Shown here piece after piece: positions 1-7,286 of a stretch of 59,630 bases of DNA. The translations under genes were made by a program, and so were the position numbers. The stretch is from Bartonella sp. CM31XJBT. GTDB lineage: Bacteria > Pseudomonadota > Alphaproteobacteria > Rhizobiales > Rhizobiaceae. The notes under the pieces are model-generated. The model did not search any database and was not told where the DNA came from. It saw only the letters and a program-made list of their open reading frames with translations. The DNA lies in contig NZ_JAQITD010000013.1 in assembly GCF_028618555.1 (NCBI RefSeq), positions 1-59,630 on the forward strand, written 5' to 3'. Every line of letters starts with the position of its first letter. Position 1 is the stretch's first letter.

Positions 1-2
1 AT

Positions 3-965
3 GGACCACGTATTAGAATACGCGGCACCTATGGAACGCAAGAGTTTGTTGATAACTACAAAAGCGCACTTGCCGAGTTACAAGGACTCATACTTCCTAA
101 ATCAAAAACCGGTAAACTTGTTGAAGGTTCATTTGCATGGCTGCTTAAACAATACTTTAACAGCTCTAATTGGCATAGCTACTCTAATACTACAAAGAAA
201 CAAAAAGAATACATTCTTATGAAGATATGCGACTCCATAGGAAATATTCCATACCAAGCAATTGAAAAGAAACATATTATAGCCGGTGTTGAACGGCGTA
301 AAGAAACACCAGCAATGGCTAGAAACTTTCTGAAAGCCCTTAATGGACTTTTTAATTGGGCAATTGATCAAGGTCTTTTGGAAAATAATCCAACTTTAGG
401 CGTCAAAAAACCTCCTCTTAAAAATAAAAGCGGCTTTCCTGTTTGGACAGAAGAAGATGTTGAGAAATATTATCACAAATGGCATCATGGTACCCATGAA
501 CGTGTCTGGATTGATGTTCTTTTATATACGGGCTTGCGTCGTGGTGATGCGGTACGAATTGGCTGGAAAGATGTCAAAGACAATATTATTCATCTCAAGA
601 CAGAGAAAAGTAAATTCCAAACAGATGTCTTTCTACCTATTTTACCGGAATTAGCCAAAACGCTTGAAGCTGGTCCTATTGGAGTAGAAACATTCATCTG
701 TAGTAAAACTAATCAAAAACTCTCCAAAGAAAGCTTTGGCGATACATTTAGAGACGCTTGTAATGCTGCTGGAATTAAAAAATCGGCGCATGGATTAAGA
801 AAATTAGCAGCAACACGCGCAGCTAACTCTGGTGCAACAGTATCACAATTGAAAGCACTCTTTGGCTGGACAAATGATGCTATGGCATCTCTTTACACAA
901 AGAGCGCAGACCGTAAAAGGTTAGCTATAGAGGCGATAAAAAAGCTTCAAAAAGATGAGGGATAG
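3..965 (+). CDS. Tyrosine recombinase/integrase, 5' end outside window
   Basis: Site-specific recombinase of the phage integrase (tyrosine recombinase) family, which would insert or excise a mobile element. The frame is open from base 3, so the start codon lies left of the window and 320 residues are visible. The N-terminal part has the SAM-like core-binding region (about residues 35-125, with the family-like stretch FLKALNGLFNWAIDQG). The catalytic part shows TGLRRGD (Arg near residue 179), a lysine-rich beta turn, HGLR (His 263, Arg 266) and the tyrosine nucleophile in LYTKS (near 298). A tryptophan replaces the second box II histidine, which the family tolerates. All core residues are present, so this visible part looks functional. 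An ATG at 219 lies in frame, but homology-like sequence continues upstream of it, so it is not the real start. It lies about 1.1 kb from tRNA-Arg, a typical integrase setting. Confidence 0.9.
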   Translation, partial: GPRIRIRGTYGTQEFVDNYKSALAELQGLILPKSKTGKLVEGSFAWLLKQYFNSSNWHSYSNTTKKQKEYILMKICDSIGNIPYQAIEKKHIIAGVERRKETPAMARNFLKALNGLFNWAIDQGLLENNPTLGVKKPPLKNKSGFPVWTEEDVEKYYHKWHHGTHERVWIDVLLYTGLRRGDAVRIGWKDVKDNIIHLKTEKSKFQTDVFLPILPELAKTLEAGPIGVETFICSKTNQKLSKESFGDTFRDACNAAGIKKSAHGLRKLAATRAANSGATVSQLKALFGWTNDAMASLYTKSADRKRLAIEAIKKLQKDEG

Positions 966-1805
966 AGGCAAAAAAACTCAATAGAATCAAGATTCACCTA
1001 TTCCCCCATATTAGACATAACTATTTTACTTGCTTTTTATATACCATTCACGAGCGCCAGCATGAAGTGAGCTTTAAGAGATATCTCTTAAAACAAAGCC
1101 TGTAAAATGGCATTCTCCTCACACTGTATTCCTATTGAAATAATGATCACCTTGAACCGTGTGAGTTTAGATCTTCAGATCTCATCTGCATAACATTTTA
1201 ATGTGATTGTTATCCAATATTAAAATACTTCTAACATGATGTACAAACTATAAAGAAATAAGAAAAAACATTTGAAAATGTAAATATGAAATCTAAAAAT
1301 TTAACTCTAAGATACAATCTATCTTCATTCATATAAATACACAGTATACATTCTTAAACCTATAAGACTAAGAAAACCTAAACATTGATGCAACCTATAA
1401 CCCTACCTGAGAAAAAGTGACAATCATGTTAAATCAAATTGTCCGCAAGTGTCTCTCATTGAAAAAAACAATATCTTATCTGGACGGCACATATAACATC
1501 TTTTTATACGAAAAAACTATAAAGAAGTAATTCGTTATGAATCACAGCTTCCAAGACAAGAAGATATTCCCTACCTCTTGTGCCGTCTGTAAATTCTCAT
1601 CATAAACAGTTCTAAATCGAATCCATCATGCCTTGTATCTAATCAAAATCGATCTTACCAAAGATCATGTTGAAAAACGTAATAATATTATTCATAAAAA
1701 ATAAAAAAAATCACAATAGATGTTTTTTGGCAATTTCACCAGCATTAGCCGCAATGCTTAAATCTAATCTAAGAAATAAAATATTCATTTTCAAGAAGAT
1801 GAAAA
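966..1805. other. Gene-poor spacer downstream of integrase
   Basis: No convincing gene is visible. The stretch is AT-rich with stops in all frames. It contains a perfect 20-bp palindrome (1073-1092) and a 7-bp inverted repeat CTCACAC/GTGTGAG (1118-1124 and 1159-1165) with a long loop. The flanks, an integrase on one side and an integrase remnant on the other, suggest decayed mobile-element DNA. Confidence 0.5.
1073..1092. repeat. Perfect 20-bp palindrome
   Basis: TTTAAGAGATATCTCTTAAA reads identically on both strands with no loop. It lies 108 bases after the integrase stop. Such a loopless palindrome suits a dimeric protein-binding site better than a terminator. Its role is unknown. Confidence 0.6.
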
Positions 1806-2020
1806 TAAGCTCGTAAAAAAGAGTTTTTGCAATCTGTTTCCTAAAGCATGTGATATAGTAGCAACACGCGGCAAGAATATGCAATGCTAAAGTTTCAGCA
1901 ATCAAAAGCAATTTTTACTGAAAAAAGAGAAAACAGCATCATTTTATACTAAAACAGTCAACAGAAAACGTTTAGCAACAAAATCAACCAAAAAACATCA
2001 AAAAGGTTCGGGAGTTTACA
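1806..2020 (+). pseudogene. Degenerate remnant of a second integrase C-terminus
   Basis: Translated piecewise, this stretch mirrors the last roughly 75 residues of the integrase at 3-965. A CN motif is followed by ATR (1859-1870), then NAKVSAIKS matches SGATVSQLK in another frame, and finally YTKTVNRKRLA (about 1946-1980) matches YTKSADRKRLA, keeping the catalytic tyrosine context. It is broken by at least two frame changes and in-frame stops and has no open frame. It sits just before the 3' end of tRNA-Arg, so it looks like the scar of an older insertion at this tRNA or a decayed duplicate of the intact integrase. Confidence 0.65.
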
Positions 2021-2089
2021 GAAAAATAAGCTAATAGAATAAAAGGAAAACTCTCTAACTTTTTATAGCCTATTAATATCATTTAAACA

Positions 2090-2166
<77 letters not shown>

Positions 2167-2205
2167 CAACTGATTATTTTCTCAATTCAAAATAGCATCT
2201 TTAAT

Positions 2206-2511
2206 TCAATGTGTCCAAGAATGCTGCCGATCACTGCGAAAATTATCAGAATAAGAAATAGCACGTCGAATCGACGTATGTTTCTTTTCTACACGGTAAG
2301 AGATAGCATTCTTACGCGCAAAAGCAATCGCTTCTTCCTTCCTATTAAATCGGATTCTTACCTGATTATTCATATCAGACGTTGCCGTGTACCCCATAAG
2401 AGGTTCAAGCATTTTCGCTTTCACCGGCTCATACTCTAGAATCCAAAAACCTGTATTCCCCTTACCTGACTGCATAGCTGTCTTAGCAGGACTATAAATA
2501 CGTGCGATCAT
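2206..2511 (-). CDS. NADH dehydrogenase accessory subunit, NDUFS4-like (ETC complex I family)
   Basis: 101 residues. It matches the short 'ETC complex I subunit' family, the alphaproteobacterial relatives of mitochondrial NDUFS4 (18 kDa). Visible hallmarks are the N-terminal MIARIYSPAKTAMQSGKGNT, the central WILEYEP, a YTATSDMNNQVRIRF stretch and the C-terminal W-T-H ending. The protein sits peripherally on the matrix/cytoplasmic arm of respiratory complex I and is not itself catalytic. I start at ATG 2511 because AAGGA lies 7 bases upstream and family proteins begin MxARIY; an ATG eight codons further upstream exists but lacks that support. The gene stands apart from any nuo operon, between two tRNA genes. 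Identity is by family resemblance. Confidence 0.88.
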   Translation of the reverse strand: MIARIYSPAKTAMQSGKGNTGFWILEYEPVKAKMLEPLMGYTATSDMNNQVRIRFNRKEEAIAFARKNAISYRVEKKHTSIRRAISYSDNFRSDRQHSWTH

Positions 2512-2564
2512 GCCTTTTTCCTTCAGATTACACAACGCTTGAATGATAGTTTCTCACCACACGT

Positions 2565-2576
2565 ACCCAATTGGGT
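2565..2576. repeat. 12-bp perfect palindrome upstream of NDUFS4-like gene
   Basis: ACCCAATTGGGT lies between tRNA-Pro and the start of the NDUFS4-like gene, about 54 bases before its ATG. It is G+C-rich for this spacer and may be a regulator-binding site. No regulator is implied by the sequence. Confidence 0.35.
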
Positions 2577-2600
2577 CATTCTCACACACTCAATCAAATA

Positions 2601-2677
2601 TGGTCGGAGCGATAGGATTCGAACCTACGACCCCCTGATCCCAAATCAGGTGCGCTACCAGGCTGCGCTACGCTCCG
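2601..2677 (-). tRNA. tRNA-Pro (UGG)
   Basis: 77 nt with encoded CCA. The acceptor pair is CGGAGCG/CGCTCCG. The anticodon loop TTTGGGA gives UGG, and the T arm contains GGTTCGAATCC. It lies upstream of the NDUFS4-like gene and tRNA-Arg on the same strand, so the three may share a transcript. Confidence 0.96.
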
Positions 2678-2702
2678 CCATTTACATTTACTTGATGCAC
2701 AT

Positions 2703-2731
2703 TTCCTAAAATTTTCACAACAGAAGTGCAA
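2703..2731 (-). promoter_or_regulatory. Candidate promoter of tRNA-Pro
   Basis: On the minus strand TTGCAC (2731-2726) is followed after exactly 17 bases by TAGGAA (2708-2703), placing a start about 20 bases before the tRNA. The -35 is good and the -10 is weak. Confidence 0.4.
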
Positions 2732-3387
2732 GAGAAAAACACACTTTTTTTTAATTTTGTTGCATTTCTTTACAAAAAAGCACATTTTTAAATCTTTTTC
2801 CCTATTCAATAACAGATTTATTAACAAGTAGTAGAAAATAACCTCCGTAGAAAATCCAATCTATATTAAAAAAGAATGAATTTCTCTATAAGGACTTCAT
2901 AATTCTTGTCCTGTTTTAAGCAAGCTCTCACTGTATCAAAACGCATTCCACAGATACAATTTTAGAAAAAAACGACTTAAATATCATAGAAAAACTTTCC
3001 CAAAGAGCACATAAGCCAAAAAATTAAGCTGTATTAAGCTTTTTCCTCTCTTTTTCTATCTTCCCAAAGACGCTTTTATTAAAAATTCTAGAATCTTCTA
3101 CAATCCAAATCCATAAACAATAAACATTTTTTCAAAGCACAAAGATTTTATTATAAATAAAATAAAGCGCTCTTTTTAGAAAAATTTTCAAATGCGAAGA
3201 TGGAAAGAATTCAACATCATACAATAAAATCTCAAAGCTATTTAAAATAAACACATGATAAAAGTAAAAAATATTATTTTTTACTTTTATATAGATATCC
3301 AAAAAGGAGAAAATTTAAATGACTTGTCTTTCCACGTATTGAAACGATAGTAGAAGGACAGAATAAGTAAGCCATGATAAGGAGTAT
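2732..3387. other. Gene-free spacer
   Basis: No supported gene. The stretch is very AT-rich. The only strong structure is the 15-bp hairpin at 3258-3290, about 100 bases past the hdaA stop. Confidence 0.5.
3258..3290. terminator. Perfect 15-bp inverted repeat, possible hdaA terminator
   Basis: Arms ATAAAAGTAAAAAAT (3258-3272) and ATTTTTTACTTTTAT (3276-3290) pair perfectly around a 3-base loop. The site is on the exit side of the leftward hdaA gene. It is almost pure A/T and lacks a G+C-rich stem, so a terminator role is only possible. Confidence 0.45.
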
Positions 3388-4077
3388 TTACGGATTTCTT
3401 CTATTCAAAACTTCAGCAATAACAGAACGTGTTATTTTTCTTTTTCTTTGTAATGCCAACTGATCAACAGAATCAATAACACGCTTCAATGAAAATAAAG
3501 AACGTTCACAACGACTTACAAGATAATAAACCGTATCTGGATGTACAATAAGTTGCCTATCTGAAAAAAGCTTAAATGCAACAGCTGTTAACAATGCATC
3601 ATCAGGCTGATTAATTTCAACGAACATTACCGAATTAAGACGACTTTTTAGATCATTTAACATTAAATTCCAAGCGGAAGGAAGTGTTCGTGCCGTCATC
3701 AATAAAGTAGCTTGTCGTGCATCAAGATTTGCTTGCTTAATACTGTTAATTAAATGAAAAAGTTCTGTCTCATTGATTTCACCTGCATCAATATCCTCTA
3801 TTAAAAATGATCTGCCTAAAGAAGCCATAGTAATAGCCTGATCAATTTCATTGTGCTGAATCCTGAAAGCATCTGCTTTTTGGAGCCATATATTAGAAAA
3901 GTGCGTTTTTCCAGAGCCTTCTTTACCAACCAAAACTGCAATAGGTAAGCTCCAATTGGGCCAGTGATCAATAAGCTGAAAAGCCATACGATTGCTTTCC
4001 GTTACCACTAAATCCTCAAATTGAAAAATCGGATCATAGGGAAAATTTAAAGATAATTGCGTTTCACGCCCATTCAT
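3388..4077 (-). CDS. hdaA: DnaA-homologous regulatory protein Hda/HdaA
   Basis: 229 residues. This is an AAA+ protein related to the middle domain of DnaA; Hda with the loaded beta clamp stimulates ATP hydrolysis by DnaA and so limits re-initiation. It has the N-terminal clamp-binding peptide QLSLNF (residues 7-12), Walker A GKEGSGKTH (51-59), a Walker B-like FLIEDID (91-97), and an alpha-helical lid that stops before a DnaA-type DNA-binding domain. The ATG at 4077 overlaps the stop of the upstream transporter (ATGA), which suggests translational coupling. The frame remains open 55 codons further upstream inside that transporter gene, but that extension is cysteine/phenylalanine-rich overlap and not real. 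The pairing of transporter and Hda homologue is common in rhizobia. Confidence 0.9.
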   Translation of the reverse strand: MNGRETQLSLNFPYDPIFQFEDLVVTESNRMAFQLIDHWPNWSLPIAVLVGKEGSGKTHFSNIWLQKADAFRIQHNEIDQAITMASLGRSFLIEDIDAGEINETELFHLINSIKQANLDARQATLLMTARTLPSAWNLMLNDLKSRLNSVMFVEINQPDDALLTAVAFKLFSDRQLIVHPDTVYYLVSRCERSLFSLKRVIDSVDQLALQRKRKITRSVIAEVLNRRNP

Positions 4078-5285
4078 TTTAGCGGCTCCGAATTTCCGCT
4101 TCTCGAATACATCTGAGAACTCAGATAAGTATGAAGAGCAAAACGAACTAAAACGCCAACAGCCGCTGCCGCAGGAATAGCAACAAGCATACCAGTAAAA
4201 CCAAAGAGTGAAGAAAAAGCAAAAAGTGAAAACATCAACCATACGGGATGTAATCCCACTGATGAACCTACAAGCTTGGGTTGAAGGATATAACCTTCAA
4301 TAAACTGACCAATTAAAAAAAGTGCCATCACAACGATGATTCCCCCCCAATTATTGGGATAAAACTGAACCCATGCAATACCAACAGAAAGGACCAAGCC
4401 ACTCATTGTGCCGATATAAGGAACAAAGCTAATAAGACCAATAAACATACCAATCAAAAGACTAAAATTGAGTCCTGCAATCGTTAAACCAATAGCATAA
4501 TAGCCTCCCAATATGAGACAAACTGTTCCTTGTCCACGAACAAAGCCTGCAATAGCTCTATCCATTTCATGAAAAATACTACGAACAGTTTCAAGATGAT
4601 CACGCGGTATTAACGAATCGATTGCTGTTACCATACGTGGCCAATCTAATAACATATAAAATGCCACCACAGGTGCCACAACAAATAGGCTAACGATATT
4701 AACGATTGATTTTCCTGACTTTAAAAGTGAATTCAAAAGAGACGTAATAAAATCCGAACCTTCTCCCAAAAATCCTTTAATATTATTCCGTAATTCATTT
4801 GGATCACTTCCAAAATAGCGCCTTAACCAATCAAAATCATGCTCAACAAAAAAGGTTTGAATACGATTAATGTAAACAGGTAAACCATCACTCATAAATT
4901 GCTGTATTTGCCAACTAATAACAGGAATCAAAATAATTAAAGCAGCAACAAAGGTAATAACAATAAATAGGGTGATAAGGACAGTCCCAAACACACGACG
5001 AATACCAAATTTTTCAAGTAATTGAACAATGGGATTGAGAAAATAAGCCAACACAATCCCTGCCACAAAAGGAAGCAAAATTGATCCAAAAACAAACATA
5101 AAAAAAATGAAAAAAATCAGCGTACCAAGCCAAAAAAAGATTTGCCTTTTCATATTATTCGGCAAAGGTAATTGAGTATACGCTGGCACATAAGTCTTAT
5201 AACGATCACGAGATGTATTCTCACTCACTTTCTTTCTCATAAGCTGCCAAGAGGACTGTCCGTGATTATCTGATATCTTGCTCAT
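4074..5285 (-). CDS. AI-2E family (PerM-like) membrane transporter
   Basis: 403 residues and polytopic. Hydrophobic segments lie near residues 47-90, 105-130, 190-215, 255-305 and 315-375, the usual arrangement of the AI-2E exporter/PerM family. It includes family-like stretches such as LNPIVQLLEKFG and the C-terminal PKLVGSSVGLHPVW. Members are putative permeases; the substrate cannot be read from the sequence. I start at ATG 5285 because AGGAT lies 8 bases before it; another ATG lies 8 codons upstream without that signal. Its stop overlaps the hdaA start by 4 bases, so the two form one transcription unit. It diverges from purM, whose start is 158 bases away. Confidence 0.85.
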   Translation of the reverse strand: MSKISDNHGQSSWQLMRKKVSENTSRDRYKTYVPAYTQLPLPNNMKRQIFFWLGTLIFFIFFMFVFGSILLPFVAGIVLAYFLNPIVQLLEKFGIRRVFGTVLITLFIVITFVAALIILIPVISWQIQQFMSDGLPVYINRIQTFFVEHDFDWLRRYFGSDPNELRNNIKGFLGEGSDFITSLLNSLLKSGKSIVNIVSLFVVAPVVAFYMLLDWPRMVTAIDSLIPRDHLETVRSIFHEMDRAIAGFVRGQGTVCLILGGYYAIGLTIAGLNFSLLIGMFIGLISFVPYIGTMSGLVLSVGIAWVQFYPNNWGGIIVVMALFLIGQFIEGYILQPKLVGSSVGLHPVWLMFSLFAFSSLFGFTGMLVAIPAAAAVGVLVRFALHTYLSSQMYSRSGNSEPLK

Positions 5286-5443
5286 AAAATATCCTAAAAA
5301 ATTCTTCACAAAAAATTATAAACAACTTCAAAATAAGGTACAAGAAAAGTTGCTTATTTTCTTATCAATATCTCTTGCAGAGAGAACTCTATCATGGCAT
5401 TGCATAATATCAAAACCTGATTTTCCATTAAAGGAAGGCTCCA

Positions 5444-6553
5444 ATGAGCAATCAAGATCTTACAAATAATAAATCCAAGGCTGGGGATAAATCCAAAGCT
5501 GGTCTTACCTACGCAAAAGCCGGTGTAAACATCGATATGGGTAATGCCATGGTAGAAAAAATTAAACCCTTTATACGCGCAACAAAACGAGCCGGAACAG
5601 ATGCAGAAATTGGCGGTTTTGGTGGACTTTTTGATTTAAAAGCAGCAGGCTTTACGGATCCTATCCTAGTAGCAGCCAATGATGGTGTGGGAACAAAATT
5701 AAAAATTGCCATTGAAGTAGGTCACCATAACACTGTAGGTATTGATCTTGTAGCTATGTGTGTCAATGATTTACTCGTACAAGGGGCTGAACCTCTCTTT
5801 TTTCTGGATTATTTTGCAACTGGAAAGCTTGACCCTGAACAAGGAGCTGCGATTGTTTCCGGTATTGCAGAAGGATGTAAACAAGCCGGTGCTGCTCTTA
5901 TTGGAGGAGAAACTGCAGAAATGCCAGGAATGTATGCAGAGGGAGATTATGATCTAGCTGGTTTTGCTGTTGGAGCATGCGAACGTAGCAAGTTACTCCC
6001 TTCAAAAGATTTGACAGAAGGTGATATTATATTAGGTCTAAGCGCCTCTGGAATTCATTCCAATGGCTTTTCGCTTGTTCGACGAATCATCCAGCAAAAT
6101 TATCTCAAATGGAATGACCCTGCCCCTTTTTCCCCCGAAAGCAGCCTTGGTATAGCACTTCTTACACCAACACGCATTTATGTAAAATCGCTTCTTCCCA
6201 TCATGAGAAAATATGAAGGGATTAAAGCTCTTGCTCATATTACGGGTGGAGGTTTTCCTGAAAATATTCCACGTGTCCTTCCATCCTCTCTCTGCGCTGA
6301 AGTTAATCTTTCTAACATCAATGTTCCAGCAGTATTTTCATGGATTGCCAAACAAGGTAAAATAGAAGAAACAGAAATGTTAAGAACATTTAATTGTGGT
6401 ATTGGCATGATCATTATCGTAGCACAGCATGCAGCTGAAACAATTACACAAGCTCTTGAAAGAAAAGGAGAGACTGTAACTCCCCTTGGCATTTTAACAA
6501 AATGCCAAGATCAAAATAAAGGAATACTTTATAAAGGGGTACTGCATTTATGA
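5444..6553 (+). CDS. purM: Phosphoribosylformylglycinamidine cyclo-ligase (AIR synthetase)
   Basis: 369 residues. It converts FGAM and ATP to AIR, the fifth step of purine synthesis, in the cytoplasm. Family signatures are the N-terminal [13 protein letters not shown], the GGFGGLFDL glycine segment, the highly conserved GTKLKIA and VDLVAM-like [25 protein letters not shown] region, [11 protein letters not shown], and [16 protein letters not shown] near residue 265. AAGGAAGG precedes the ATG. The first 20 residues are an extension containing a short tandem repeat ([11 protein letters not shown]) made by a 15-base DNA duplication. The gene overlaps purN by 4 bases (ATGA), so the pair is translationally coupled. 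Confidence 0.98.
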   Translation: MSNQDLTNNKSKAGDKSKAGLTYAKAGVNIDMGNAMVEKIKPFIRATKRAGTDAEIGGFGGLFDLKAAGFTDPILVAANDGVGTKLKIAIEVGHHNTVGIDLVAMCVNDLLVQGAEPLFFLDYFATGKLDPEQGAAIVSGIAEGCKQAGAALIGGETAEMPGMYAEGDYDLAGFAVGACERSKLLPSKDLTEGDIILGLSASGIHSNGFSLVRRIIQQNYLKWNDPAPFSPESSLGIALLTPTRIYVKSLLPIMRKYEGIKALAHITGGGFPENIPRVLPSSLCAEVNLSNINVPAVFSWIAKQGKIEETEMLRTFNCGIGMIIIVAQHAAETITQALERKGETVTPLGILTKCQDQNKGILYKGVLHL

Positions 6554-7161
6554 AAAAACAAATCGTCGTTTTCATTTCTGGTAATGGATCCAATATGGTC
6601 GCCCTTGCTCAAGCTAGTCAACAAACGGCATATCCTGCTGAAATCGTTGCGGTTATTTGCGATAATCCGCGTGCCAACGGTATTGAAAAAGCGCAAAACC
6701 ATAACTTACCTATTCATATTGTTGATCGTAAAATTTACAAAACAAAAGAAGAGCATGAAGAAAATATTTTTACAATTTTAAATCAATATAAACCGGATTT
6801 TCTCTGCTTTGCAGGGTATATGCGCCTTATCTCACCACGTTTTGTAAAACTTTATGAAGGACGAATTTTAAACATTCATCCTTCTCTTTTGCCTTCATTT
6901 AAAGGCTTAAACACACATGAAAAAGCTTTACAAGCAGGTGTAAAAATCACGGGTTGCACTGTTCACCTTGTTACAGAAGACATGGATGCAGGAAAAATCC
7001 TTGCCCAAGCAGCCGTTCCAGTCTATCCCCATGATACTGCTGAGTGCTTAGCACAAAGAGTTCTTAAAGCAGAGCATAAACTCTATCCCGAAGCCTTAAA
7101 AGCATTTATTGAAGGGAAGAGCAAAATAGTCGATACGCAACAACAGCTTTTATCTTTTTGA
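6550..7161 (+). CDS. purN: Phosphoribosylglycinamide formyltransferase
   Basis: 203 residues. The enzyme transfers a formyl group from 10-formyl-THF to GAR (third purine step). Visible motifs are the N-terminal ISGNGSNM phosphate-binding loop, the catalytic triad context [10 protein letters not shown] (Asn and His), [14 protein letters not shown] with the catalytic aspartate, and the usual C-terminal helix. The length is normal. Its ATG overlaps the purM stop. It converges with cckA; the 125 bases between them hold only a weak 7-bp hairpin (TCATAAA/TTTATGA) overlapping the cckA end. Confidence 0.98.
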   Translation: MKKQIVVFISGNGSNMVALAQASQQTAYPAEIVAVICDNPRANGIEKAQNHNLPIHIVDRKIYKTKEEHEENIFTILNQYKPDFLCFAGYMRLISPRFVKLYEGRILNIHPSLLPSFKGLNTHEKALQAGVKITGCTVHLVTEDMDAGKILAQAAVPVYPHDTAECLAQRVLKAEHKLYPEALKAFIEGKSKIVDTQQQLLSF

Positions 7162-7286
7162 GTGTATCAACAATCTATTAATCAGCATATTTCAATGCTT
7201 TACACATAGTTTTTGCTCAGTATCTACAATTGAAAATCTCTATGAAATATTGACATAATAGAGTCCATCTCTTCATAAATTTTTGT

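Noticed and set aside
1..222. Open frame of 73 codons from base 1
   Set aside because: The neighbouring frame from base 3 reads as the continuous integrase N-terminus (TYGTQEFVDNYKSALAELQG) and joins the integrase; the other frame is an overlap.
2594..2827. 77-codon frame over tRNA-Pro
   Set aside because: It covers the tRNA on the same strand and has no family resemblance.
3388..4242. Longer hdaA form starting at 4242
   Set aside because: The extra 55 codons lie inside the transporter gene and do not resemble Hda; ATG 4077 overlaps the transporter stop in the usual ATGA way.
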